Origin: an uncultured Prevotella sp.
GTDB taxonomy: Bacteria; Bacteroidota; Bacteroidia; Bacteroidales; Bacteroidaceae
DNA: 14,008 nucleotides
NCBI GenBank assembly: GCA_934196725.1
Contig: CAKPWR010000064.1
Span: 1-14,008, forward strand
Direction of reading: 5' to 3'
Part shown: positions 1 through 5,748 of the stretch, in pieces
How the letters are laid out: every line of letters starts with the position of its first letter
Numbering within the stretch: position 1 is the stretch's first letter
Notes under the pieces: model-generated
What the model saw: only the letters and a program-made list of their open reading frames with translations
Database searches by the model: none
What the model was told of the DNA's origin: nothing
Program-made: the position numbers and the translations under genes

Positions 1-49
1 CATGATGAGTAGCAGGCCTTTATAGATTTGCATTTTTATAAACAAGATG

Positions 50-71
50 ATAATGCTTCGCCCCACGCCAT
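50..71 (+). repeat. Direct repeat copy A (CTTCGCCCCACGCCAT core)
   Basis: ATAAT-G-CTTCGCCC-C-ACGCCAT matches 382-401 at every base except two single-base insertions (G55 and one C of the C run). The two copies bracket the hairpins at 106-266. Its function is unknown. Confidence 0.5.
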
Positions 72-105
72 GAAGGATGCTACTGGAGTTCCACCTGATA
101 GACTT

Positions 106-139
106 TGCAGTTATGTCAGCAGAGCATGACGTAAGTGCA
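106..139. repeat. Hairpin: 13-nt arms, 8-nt loop
   Basis: TGCA-G-TTATGTCA (106-118) pairs with TGACGTAA-G-TGCA (127-139), leaving one G-G mismatch and one G-U wobble. The loop is GCAGAGCA. It has no T-run, so it is not a simple terminator. It lies between the two halves of the proposed closing helix. Confidence 0.55.
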
Positions 140-157
140 TAGTCCCTCAGTCGGAAG

Positions 158-266
158 GTGCCCACGAAACGACATGCGGTTGCTTACAAACTGAGTAGGT
201 GGGACGCAAGCGATTCCCACTTAATCAGTTTGACACTACTGCATGTCCATTCGTCGAGAAGGGCAC
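158..266. repeat. 109-nt multi-part hairpin
   Basis: The helices are consecutive. GTGCCC (158-163) pairs with GGGCAC (261-266). ACGAA (164-168) pairs with TTCGT (250-254), after a 6-nt bulge at 255-260. GACATGC (171-177) pairs with GCATGTC (241-247) across a 2x2 internal loop. CAAACTGA (187-194) pairs with TCAGTTTG (225-232), and TAGGTGGG (196-203) pairs with CCCACTTA (216-223) with one G-U and a single G/A mismatch between the two helices. The apical loop is 12 nt (204-215). About 34 pairs over 109 nt is well beyond a chance hairpin. It resembles a folded RNA domain or a single-strand DNA recombination substrate. Confidence 0.6.
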
Positions 267-381
267 TGGCTCACAGCATCAACCTTCATTTTCCCTCCCT
301 TCCACCTTATTATAATATAATGGTATTTCTCTTTATAAGCATTCTGTCTTTCCTAAATAAATCTTTCGGCTTTCCTTCTTT

Positions 382-401
382 ATAATCTTCGCCCACGCCA
401 T
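382..401 (+). repeat. Direct repeat copy B (CTTCGCCCACGCCAT core)
   Basis: This is the second copy of the element at 50-71, lacking two single bases. It lies just upstream of the 3' half of the proposed closing helix and the terminator-like inverted repeat. Confidence 0.5.
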
Positions 402-416
402 AGTCCAGTAAGCATG

Positions 417-498
417 AACAGTTAGCCAGGGTGTTGTTCTTTCGCAGGCCGATTTTATCGACTTACGAAGGAACAACACGCTGGCTTTTTAAACTGTT
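417..498 (+). terminator. Long inverted repeat with T-run; probable intrinsic terminator
   Basis: The arms 424-444 and 466-486 are 21 nt each and pair at all but one position (a G-G mismatch at 430/480; U440-G470 is a wobble). The 21-nt loop contains a small CGAT-TTT-ATCG hairpin. Five Ts follow (486-490). Pairing then resumes outside the T-run: AACAGTT (417-423) with AACTGTT (492-498), leaving TTTTA bulged. The GC-rich inner stem plus T-run reads as an intrinsic terminator for plus-strand transcription of the structured region. The extra outer pairing makes it longer than an ordinary terminator. Confidence 0.55.
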
Positions 499-823
499 GA
501 TACTTGCTTGGCCTATTCCCACCCGGCTGTTTTATCCCTGCAGTCATTTCCTGTTATACTTTTTTCTTCTTACTAAAACAGAAGTCTTTGATTCCGTATC
601 GTCTTTGGGATTTCGGGATTCTTTTTCTGCAAAGTTATCGCGTATTTGGCAAATAGCAAGTCGTGATTCGGTAACAATCTTCCTTTTCCATGTAACATGC
701 AAAAGAGTATTCTTCCCATCAGACTTGCCTTATTGCCTTGTACGCACTTTGAAAAGCAGAAAAAGCTTCCCGATCCCAAGTCCGAAAGGACTTAACGAAA
801 GGGAGAAAATAAATTTAGAGACT
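499..823. other. Leader region upstream of the DUF2958 gene, no gene seen
   Basis: This 325-bp stretch is pyrimidine-rich on the plus strand. A long open frame crosses it, but I see no protein motif before residue MAKDFNN of the next gene, so I treat it as non-coding. On the minus strand TAACTTTG (reverse of 630-637) matches the Bacteroidota -7 consensus and would fire leftward into the hairpin region. I could not find a well-spaced -33 TTTG, so it is only a candidate. No comparably good plus-strand promoter for the downstream gene is visible. Confidence 0.3.
775..803 (+). promoter_or_regulatory. 5' UTR hairpin with GAAA tetraloop
   Basis: AAGTCC (778-783) and GGACTT (788-793) form a perfect stem capped by a GAAA (GNRA-type) loop. 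CCC (775-777) can extend it to GGG (801-803) across a 7-nt bulge, AACGAAA. It lies 20-30 nt before the ATG at 824, and GGGAG at 801-805 is the only purine-rich ribosome-binding-like stretch there, so the fold could affect translation. No evidence beyond the fold. Confidence 0.35.
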
Positions 824-1201
824 ATGGCAAAAGATTTCAACAACCGCCTGATTACTCCAGAATTGGAGAAGGCAATGCAGGACTATCCGCTCTATTCCCA
901 GGATAGCAAGAAGAAGGATGCAGTTTGCATCGCAGTGTTTTTCATCGGCAATGCTCGCTGGTACATTCTTGAAGGACAGCGAGAGAATGATGATTTTGTG
1001 CTCTTTGGCATCGTTGTAGGTCTGGCTGAGACTGAGTACAGCTACATTTCTGCCAATGAAATGGCAAGTGTGGAGTTGGACGCAACCAAGTTCGGACTCG
1101 GCAAGGTCAGAGTGGAGCAGAGAAAGCCATTCCAACCATGTCAGCTTTCTGAAATCTTCGACAGAGAGTTGCAGTCTTTCCTCAACAGACTTTACGATTG
1201 A
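824..1201 (+). CDS. DUF2958 domain protein
   Basis: The 125-residue product starts MAKDFNNRLITPEL, continues with YPLYSQDSKKKDA (residues 21-33) and has ARWYILEG (44-51) followed by FGIVVGLAETEYSYIS. This is the pattern I know for the DUF2958 family (PF11171), small soluble proteins frequent on plasmids and other mobile DNA, with no established biochemical role. The frame stays open far upstream (to 431), but those residues cross the long inverted repeat and show no family motif, so the start at 824 is chosen. There is no signal peptide or membrane segment. It is followed after about 64 nt by the phosphoribosyltransferase gene on the same strand and probably belongs to the same unit. Family assignment is fairly sure; function is unknown. 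Confidence 0.82.
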   Translation: MAKDFNNRLITPELEKAMQDYPLYSQDSKKKDAVCIAVFFIGNARWYILEGQRENDDFVLFGIVVGLAETEYSYISANEMASVELDATKFGLGKVRVEQRKPFQPCQLSEIFDRELQSFLNRLYD

Positions 1202-1265
1202 AAACATTTTTCTCGGTGGGTAGTGGCTGATGGCTGCTACCTGCCAAGTAACAACACTTAAAGCA

Positions 1266-1847
1266 ATGAACATGGTACAGGTTTACATCAAGGGACAGGA
1301 GGATAAGGAGTTGAGCAGCTTTTTGCGCTATTATCCGGTACGTATCAAGAACATCGGTATGGATGCTTTCTTCGACCGCCAGGTTATCTATGATTTCAAG
1401 GATGGTCGAAACCATGCTGATGTGGCGAAGTGCGTGGCAAAGATGCTTGTCAAGAAGTTTGGTCGTAAGGTTCGCAGCGTTGTTTTCTCTTGCATTCCTG
1501 CAAGCAGTCAGGAGCGTAACGAGGCACGCAACAAGAACTTTTCTGAACTTGTCTGCAAGTTTTCCGGAGCAATCAACGGCTTTTCCCATGTCAAGGTTGT
1601 TGGCGAACGTACCGCAGTTCATGGCACAAAGGTCAAGAAGGATGAGCGAGAAAAGCGCTTGAAGGAAAAGAATAATATTGAGGTGGATGCGAACTTCTTC
1701 AAAAACAAGATAGTCTGCATCTGGGATGATGTAGTCACTACCGGCACTTCTTTCTGTGCCTACACCGCACAATTAGAACAAGTAGGGGCGCACGTTACAA
1801 ACGGCATTTTCCTCGGCAAGACATCATATAAATACGTACAGCAATGA
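1266..1847 (+). CDS. ComF-like phosphoribosyltransferase-fold protein
   Basis: The product is about 193 residues from the ATG at 1266. A second ATG two codons later and an upstream ATG at 1230 are alternatives, but the 12 residues added by 1230 look non-native. The PRPP-binding signature VCIWDDVVTTGTS lies at about residues 150-162, with paired acids D154-D155 and the TTGTS loop, as in type I phosphoribosyltransferases. Upstream, IPASSQERNEARNKNF matches the P...R...R..F segment of ComF-like members. The family transfers bases to or from PRPP; ComF proteins have a DNA-uptake context, but nothing here shows the substrate. The stop overlaps the next start (ATGA, 1844-1847), implying translational coupling to the SLOG-like gene and a shared role. 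A lysine/arginine-rich stretch (VKKDEREKRLKEKNN) precedes the PRPP motif and may be a mobile or nucleic-acid-facing loop. Confidence 0.75.
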   Translation: MNMVQVYIKGQEDKELSSFLRYYPVRIKNIGMDAFFDRQVIYDFKDGRNHADVAKCVAKMLVKKFGRKVRSVVFSCIPASSQERNEARNKNFSELVCKFSGAINGFSHVKVVGERTAVHGTKVKKDEREKRLKEKNNIEVDANFFKNKIVCIWDDVVTTGTSFCAYTAQLEQVGAHVTNGIFLGKTSYKYVQQ

Positions 1848-2341
1848 AAAGAAAGAACATGACAAAGTTTGACAAGGCTGTTTCGGCAGCCTTTACAGGT
1901 CATCGCTTTTACAACTTCTCGCAGCAGGAGGTCATAAGAGAGCGATTGACCAAAGCCATCCTCGAAGCTTACGAGCATGGCATCAGCAATTTTATTTCGG
2001 GATTCGCCATCGGTATTGACCTGATGGCAGCCCAGATTGTGCAGTCGCTGAAACCTTCCTGCCCAGGAATGACGCTTACCGCAGCCATTCCTTTCAGAGG
2101 TCAGGCAGATAGATTCAAGCCCAGTGATAGGATGGTTTATGATGGACTGATGGCTTCAGCAGATGAAGTAATCATCCTTTCAGAATACTATTACACCCGA
2201 TGTTTTCTTGACCGAGACGAGTTTATGGTTGAGAATGCGTCCCTTCTCATTGCCTTCTATGATGGGAGAGAGAAGGGTGGAACCTACTACACTTTCAAGA
2301 AAGCCAACTGTTTGGGCATTCCGGTTGTGAATATATATTGA
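1844..2341 (+). CDS. SLOG-fold (DUF1273/YpsA-like) nucleotide-binding protein
   Basis: The 165-residue soluble product shows FTGHR (17-21), SGFAIGIDLMAAQIV (52-66), AIPFRGQADRF (81-91), ADEVIILSEYYY (106-117) and GGTYYTFKKA (145-154). These fit the Rossmann-like SLOG superfamily, DUF1273/YpsA branch, which binds nucleotides or nucleotide-derived ligands. The PGGxGTxxE motif of LOG phosphoribohydrolases is absent, so cytokinin-type hydrolase activity is not supported. The start at 1844 gives a 4-bp ATGA overlap with the phosphoribosyltransferase; M6 at 1859 is an alternative. A PRPP-using enzyme coupled to a nucleotide sensor fits nucleotide signalling or a defence module, but that is inference from the pairing. 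The family assignment is good and the biological role unknown. Confidence 0.75.
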   Translation: MKRKNMTKFDKAVSAAFTGHRFYNFSQQEVIRERLTKAILEAYEHGISNFISGFAIGIDLMAAQIVQSLKPSCPGMTLTAAIPFRGQADRFKPSDRMVYDGLMASADEVIILSEYYYTRCFLDRDEFMVENASLLIAFYDGREKGGTYYTFKKANCLGIPVVNIY

Positions 2342-2343
2342 AT

Positions 2344-2356
2344 AACTCGCTAAATA
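2344..2356 (+). repeat. 13-nt direct repeat, copy 1
   Basis: AACTCGCTAAATA matches 2505-2517 (AACTCGTTAAATA) at 12 of 13 bases. The two copies bracket the small membrane peptide gene. Confidence 0.4.
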
Positions 2357-2364
2357 TCAAGCTT

Positions 2365-2478
2365 ATGAATGAATTTGTTGACATCATCGTTATCTACGTC
2401 GTTCTCCGTGCCATCCTCGCCTTCCTGGGCGCTTGGTGGCATGGAGACGGACGCAACGATTTCAGACGAGACCGATAG
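2365..2478 (+). CDS. Small single-helix membrane peptide (37 aa)
   Basis: The frame from ATG 2365 to TAG 2478 encodes MNEFVDIIVIYVVLRAILAF at its N-terminus, then LGAWWHGDGRNDFRRDR. Residues 5-24 form one hydrophobic segment broken by a single Arg, followed by a Trp pair and a strongly charged, Arg-rich tail. Codons favour G or C in the third position (ATC, GTC, CTC, GCC), as in a real gene. It starts 23 nt after the SLOG-like stop and could be the last gene of that unit. The size and layout recall small membrane toxins or membrane-subunit peptides, but no family was recognised. No strong ribosome-binding site is visible. Confidence 0.5.
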   Translation: MNEFVDIIVIYVVLRAILAFLGAWWHGDGRNDFRRDR

Positions 2479-2504
2479 GAATGTAGAGATGATGAAGTAT
2501 GGGA

Positions 2505-2517
2505 AACTCGTTAAATA
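2505..2517 (+). repeat. 13-nt direct repeat, copy 2
   Basis: AACTCGTTAAATA is the second copy of 2344-2356, 161 bp downstream. Its AACTCG part also serves as the left arm of the inverted repeat 2504-2546. Confidence 0.4.
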
Positions 2518-2549
2518 CCGTTAATGCAATAAACCTTGCCGAGTTTTAT

Positions 2550-2585
2550 GAGTCAAAGAAATGGTTTTGGTAGAAACCATGACTC
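2550..2585. promoter_or_regulatory. Bipartite inverted repeat, possible operator
   Basis: GAGTC (2550-2554) pairs with GACTC (2581-2585), and ATGGTTT (2561-2567) pairs with AAACCAT (2574-2580). The 6-nt loop is TGGTAG, with AAAGAA (2555-2560) bulged on the left. It has no T-run, so a regulator site or leader structure for the operon starting at 2666 is more likely than a terminator. It sits about 80 nt before the ATG. Confidence 0.4.
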
Positions 2586-2665
2586 TATTTGTGTCGAATT
2601 AACTCCATTTTAGTGTAATACTTGTTGTGTATATTAATTAATAAGAATAATAGGAGTTTAATCCG

Positions 2666-3982
2666 ATGAGAAAAATTATGTTGTTTATTTTGGGACTCAT
2701 GTTGAACATGGTTCCTGCCTTGGCAGAAGGCGAAGGATATTCTGCCCGTTTCGTGAGTTTAGGACATCAGTCGGCTGTAGTGTATCAGCCAACTCAGAAA
2801 TCTGCCAAAGCTGGCATTGGTATAGTAGTGATGCACTCTGATGAGGATTATATGGGTTTCATTCCTAATCCGGAGTTGTCTAAGCGTGGCTATACGGTTA
2901 TTGCAACCGTTCCTACTCAGGGTAAGGTAATTAGCGAGAAATTGCTCAATATCAAGCCGTGTGTGGAGTATCTTCGTAAGGATCCGAATATTAGAAAAGT
3001 GATTCTTCTGGGGCATTCCGGTGGAGCCACTGTCATGACTGCCTATCAGCTTGTGGCAGAAAAAGGAAAGGCTGCCTTTGAGGGAAAGCTATATAATGAC
3101 TGGAACGAGAAGCTGGCTGGTTTGCCAAAGGCAGATGGCGTGATGTTGCTGGATGCGAACTTCGGAAATTCGCTCATAACCCTTTTGAGTCTCGATGCGA
3201 ATATCGGCAAACAGAATGAGGGAATGAACGAAACCGGACTTTTCAACCTGAAAGATCCTGCCAATGGATATGTAGCTGGAGGAAATTCTGTTTACAATGA
3301 CGCTTTTGTTGCCAGTTATAATCAGGCTCAGAGAAATCGTCTGCAGACCTTAATGGCAATAGCCAACGACAGACTGTTAAAGATTGAAGCAGGAAAAGGA
3401 CAATTTGCTGACGATGAGCCATTTGTTGTAGCAGGAGCAGCACAGATGAGATTCTATAACAAACTCTTTCCGCAGGACTTGTCACTTCTGGCTCATACCA
3501 AGAAAGCATGGCCTGTTATCAAGGCTGATGGAAGTATTAGGAAGGAAGTGGTAAAGAGTGTAAGAGCTCCCTTCGGCGTTATCGGCAGTTCTGAACGTTT
3601 GACAGCCTCTCTCAATACTACCGTAAGAGGATTTCTCAGCACATGTGCCATCACAACGGATGATGATTTCCGTGTGAATGCTGATGGATTACAGGGAGTG
3701 CACTGGAACTCGAATATCAACAGTCCGATTGGCAACATTGAGGGTGTGACTGTTCCATCGCTGTTTATGGGAATGACTGGCAGTTATGAATATCTGGCTG
3801 CGGAGGAGATTTATAATCACAGTGCTTCAACAGACAAGACGATTGCTTTTGTGGAAGGTGCCGGTCATAATTTCACACCAGAAAGAGAAGCCGAGAAATA
3901 CAACAAAACAAGTTACGGAGATACAGTTAAAAAACTCTTCGACTATGTGGATAATTGGTTGAATGAGCGTTTTAATAAGTAA
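2666..3982 (+). CDS. Exported alpha/beta hydrolase
   Basis: The 438-residue product begins with a typical signal peptide (MRKIMLFILGLMLNMVPALA, cut near residue 20), so it should act in the periplasm or beyond. The nucleophile elbow is LGHSGG with Ser118. EGAGHNF near the C-terminus supplies the likely catalytic His401, and the acid is not clear by eye. The central insert (roughly 140-330) is longer than in minimal hydrolases and may form the lid. Substrate cannot be told from sequence; an esterase-type role is the safe description. It is the first gene of a plus-strand operon, followed after 27 nt by the FMN-binding membrane protein. Grouping with flavoenzymes suggests it prepares or unmasks a substrate for reduction, which is inference. 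An inverted repeat upstream may regulate it. Confidence 0.82.
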   Translation: MRKIMLFILGLMLNMVPALAEGEGYSARFVSLGHQSAVVYQPTQKSAKAGIGIVVMHSDEDYMGFIPNPELSKRGYTVIATVPTQGKVISEKLLNIKPCVEYLRKDPNIRKVILLGHSGGATVMTAYQLVAEKGKAAFEGKLYNDWNEKLAGLPKADGVMLLDANFGNSLITLLSLDANIGKQNEGMNETGLFNLKDPANGYVAGGNSVYNDAFVASYNQAQRNRLQTLMAIANDRLLKIEAGKGQFADDEPFVVAGAAQMRFYNKLFPQDLSLLAHTKKAWPVIKADGSIRKEVVKSVRAPFGVIGSSERLTASLNTTVRGFLSTCAITTDDDFRVNADGLQGVHWNSNINSPIGNIEGVTVPSLFMGMTGSYEYLAAEEIYNHSASTDKTIAFVEGAGHNFTPEREAEKYNKTSYGDTVKKLFDYVDNWLNERFNK

Positions 3983-4009
3983 TATTAATTGTTATAAGAA
4001 AGACAAAAA

Positions 4010-5089
4010 ATGAGAAATTATTCAGGAAAACTACAACAACTGCTATGCTTGCTGACGTGTGTACTGATGGTTGTGGCTGTCAGCATTCGAAGAGACGGCA
4101 AGGTGGCAGGACATGATGTGAAGGATCATCAGACAGCTTCGCAAAATACTGAGCCAATGGTGGTGCTTGAAGATGGTTCTGTACGATTGAACACTACAGA
4201 ACTTGGAAAAGACATTGTAGGCTATGGAGGCACCGTGCCGTTGGAGATTACCCTGCATGAGGGTAGGGTGGAGAACATCAGAGCCCTTGCCAATTCAGAG
4301 ACTCCCGGTTTCTTCAAGGAAGCTTCTGTGCTTCTTACCAAATGGAACGGGCAGACCGTGGAAGATGCACAGAAGATGAAGGTGGACGCCGTGTCTGGTG
4401 CCACGTTCTCATCAAAGGCAATCATCGCAAACGTGCAGCGTGGACTGCAGTATGCAGCAAAGAACCCTGTAAAGACTTCGGTATGGGCCGAGTTTGATTT
4501 TTCTGCCAAGGCTATGGCCGGACTTGTCGTTGTGCTTTTGGCTGCCATCGGGCCGCTATTCATGAAAGACAGACGCTATAGGACAGGTCAGCAAATCCTG
4601 AATGTCTTAGTGCTTGGTTTCTGGTGTGGCTCGTTTCTTAACTACACGTCAATCATCAGCTACATGTCGAACGGCATGAACATAGTGGCGTTGATAGTGC
4701 CGGTAATTATGCTTATCACCGCATTCGTATACCCACTTTTTGGCAGGAAATCATACTATTGTACGCATGTGTGTCCCTTTGGTTCGTTGCAGGAGCTTGC
4801 AGGAAAATGCGTAGGATATAAAGTCAGGATAAAACCAGCCACAGCCAAGCGACTGGATAAGTTTCGCCAGATACTTTGGGCAATGCTCATGTTGTGTTTG
4901 TGGACGGGTGTATGGTTCGACTGGATTGATTACGAACCCTTCTCTGCCTTTGTGTTCCAATCTGCATCATGGGTGGTTATTGCCCTCGCTATTGTCTTCG
5001 TTGCACTCTCAACGGTAGTTATGCGACCTTACTGCCGCTTCGTCTGTCCAACAGGTTCGCTCTTAAAATACAGTCAATTTTCAAAATAA
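4010..5089 (+). CDS. FMN-binding, polyferredoxin-type membrane electron carrier (NosR/RnfG-related)
   Basis: The 359-residue protein has TM1 (about 9-26), an FMN-binding domain (about 55-150) with SGATFSS at 129-135, then five membrane segments (about 168-185, 197-218, 223-243, 287-303, 318-338). Thr132 sits where NqrC/RnfG proteins carry covalently bound FMN added by ApbE. Two CxxxCP motifs, C251-C255 (CTHVCP) and C342-C346 (CRFVCP), match the Fer4_5 membrane iron-sulfur pattern. Predicted topology puts the flavin outside and both cysteine motifs inside, so electrons could pass from cytoplasm to periplasm. The C-terminal 2x[4Fe-4S] ferredoxin domain of full NosR is absent; the protein ends 13 residues after the second motif. 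It lies 10 nt before the nitroreductase gene, a plausible electron acceptor. No ApbE is in the window. Confidence 0.85.
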   Translation: MRNYSGKLQQLLCLLTCVLMVVAVSIRRDGKVAGHDVKDHQTASQNTEPMVVLEDGSVRLNTTELGKDIVGYGGTVPLEITLHEGRVENIRALANSETPGFFKEASVLLTKWNGQTVEDAQKMKVDAVSGATFSSKAIIANVQRGLQYAAKNPVKTSVWAEFDFSAKAMAGLVVVLLAAIGPLFMKDRRYRTGQQILNVLVLGFWCGSFLNYTSIISYMSNGMNIVALIVPVIMLITAFVYPLFGRKSYYCTHVCPFGSLQELAGKCVGYKVRIKPATAKRLDKFRQILWAMLMLCLWTGVWFDWIDYEPFSAFVFQSASWVVIALAIVFVALSTVVMRPYCRFVCPTGSLLKYSQFSK

Positions 5090-5099
5090 AATAAACGAT

Positions 5100-5747
5100 A
5101 TGAAGATTTCAATGATTCTCAATGTAGTACTCGCTATTGCATTAGTGTTCCTCTGCTATAAGCTTGCATTGGCTGGGGATGGAAAAGTAGATGAACAGGA
5201 TTGCTCAGAAGTGGTAATCAACAATATTCTCAATCGCACATCTGTCCGCTCCTACGAGGACAGAGCTGTTGAAAGCGAGAAGGTGGAAAAACTGCTTCGT
5301 GCAGGAATGGCTGCTCCAACAGCTGCAAACAAACAGCCTTGGCACTTTATTGTAGTTACGGATAAGAACCAGCTGAAGAAACTTTCCGAGTCTAATCCCA
5401 ATGCCGGAATGGCAGCCAAGGCTCCACTAGCTATAGTAGTCTGTGGCGATATAGACAAAGCTCTTGAAGGCGATGGGCGTGAGTTCTGGATTCAGGATTG
5501 CTCTGCAGCGACAGAGAATATTCTCCTGGCAGCCACAGGAATGGGACTGGGAGCCGTTTGGACTGGCACCTATCCATCAAAAGAGCGTTGCGTAGCCGTG
5601 GCTGAGGCACTCAAACTGCCAGAGTCGCTAATTCCATTAAATACCATCGTGATTGGATATCCCGACACAGAGCCAACTCCGAAGGATAAATGGAAGAAGG
5701 AAAATATTTCGTACAATGTGTATGGAGGGGGAATAAAAAAGAAATGA
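5100..5747 (+). CDS. Nitroreductase family protein, exported or membrane-anchored
   Basis: The 215-residue product opens with a hydrophobic segment (residues 4-25, ending LALAGDG), which is either a signal peptide or an anchor; classical nitroreductases are cytoplasmic and lack it. The nitroreductase domain spans about 37-205. It has NRTSVRSYEDR (45-55), where the Arg/Ser residues typically hold the FMN phosphate, AAPTAANKQPWHFIVV (71-86), the GMGLGAVWTGTYP stretch and the C-terminal VIGYP. The family reduces nitro groups, quinones or enones with FMN. It is sandwiched between the FMN-binding membrane carrier (10 nt upstream) and the exported flavin reductase (1 nt downstream). Because NAD(P)H is absent from the periplasm, the membrane carrier is a reasonable electron donor; that pairing is inference. 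Confidence 0.85.
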   Translation: MKISMILNVVLAIALVFLCYKLALAGDGKVDEQDCSEVVINNILNRTSVRSYEDRAVESEKVEKLLRAGMAAPTAANKQPWHFIVVTDKNQLKKLSESNPNAGMAAKAPLAIVVCGDIDKALEGDGREFWIQDCSAATENILLAATGMGLGAVWTGTYPSKERCVAVAEALKLPESLIPLNTIVIGYPDTEPTPKDKWKKENISYNVYGGGIKKK

Positions 5748-5748
5748 T

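Larger units (their letters stand above)
1..416. other. Gene-free, hairpin-rich region; candidate structured RNA or DNA element
   Basis: I see no protein here with recognisable motifs; the short open frames look random. The region holds several long inverted repeats: 106-118 with 127-139, and a multi-part hairpin at 158-266. A possible long-range closing helix joins ATGCTACTGGA (77-87) to TCCAGTAAGCAT (404-415) with one bulged A, and AGTAGCA at 8-14 could compete for TGCTACT at 78-84. A terminator-like inverted repeat follows directly at 417-498. This order (closing stem, internal hairpins, terminator) would fit a plus-strand structured RNA of roughly 400 nt, but it could also be a DNA element such as a transfer origin or the end of a mobile element. 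From 280 to 390 the plus strand is pyrimidine- and AT-rich with little structure. No known RNA family was recognised. Confidence 0.35.
2479..2665. other. Intergenic region with two inverted repeats before the hydrolase operon
   Basis: AAACTCG (2504-2510) can pair with CGAGTTT (2540-2546) across a 29-nt loop, followed by TTTTA, which may be a weak terminator for the upstream unit. A second, bipartite hairpin lies at 2550-2585. From 2590 to 2665 the sequence is AT-rich. TCTATTTG (2584-2591) is one base from the TAnnTTTG -7 consensus, but no well-spaced -33 is present, so the promoter of the 2666 operon is not firmly placed. Confidence 0.4.

Noticed and set aside
77..415. Retron msr-msd RNA
   Set aside because: The long hairpin and closing helix are suggestive, but there is no reverse transcriptase in the window and no clear branch-point context.
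1..420. tRNA or common housekeeping RNA (RNase P, tmRNA, SRP)
   Set aside because: No T-loop sequence, no cloverleaf and none of the conserved blocks I know for those RNAs.
431..823. N-terminal extension of the DUF2958 frame
   Set aside because: The extra 131 residues run through the long inverted repeat, show no motif, and the family start MAKDFNNRLITPEL lies at 824.
1230..1265. Upstream start of the phosphoribosyltransferase
   Set aside because: The added 12 residues (MAATCQVTTLKA) are unlike a family N-terminus; the ATG at 1266 or 1272 gives a natural first strand.
815..1772. Minus-strand open frames opposite the DUF2958 and phosphoribosyltransferase genes
   Set aside because: They mirror the real genes' codons and encode no recognisable motif.
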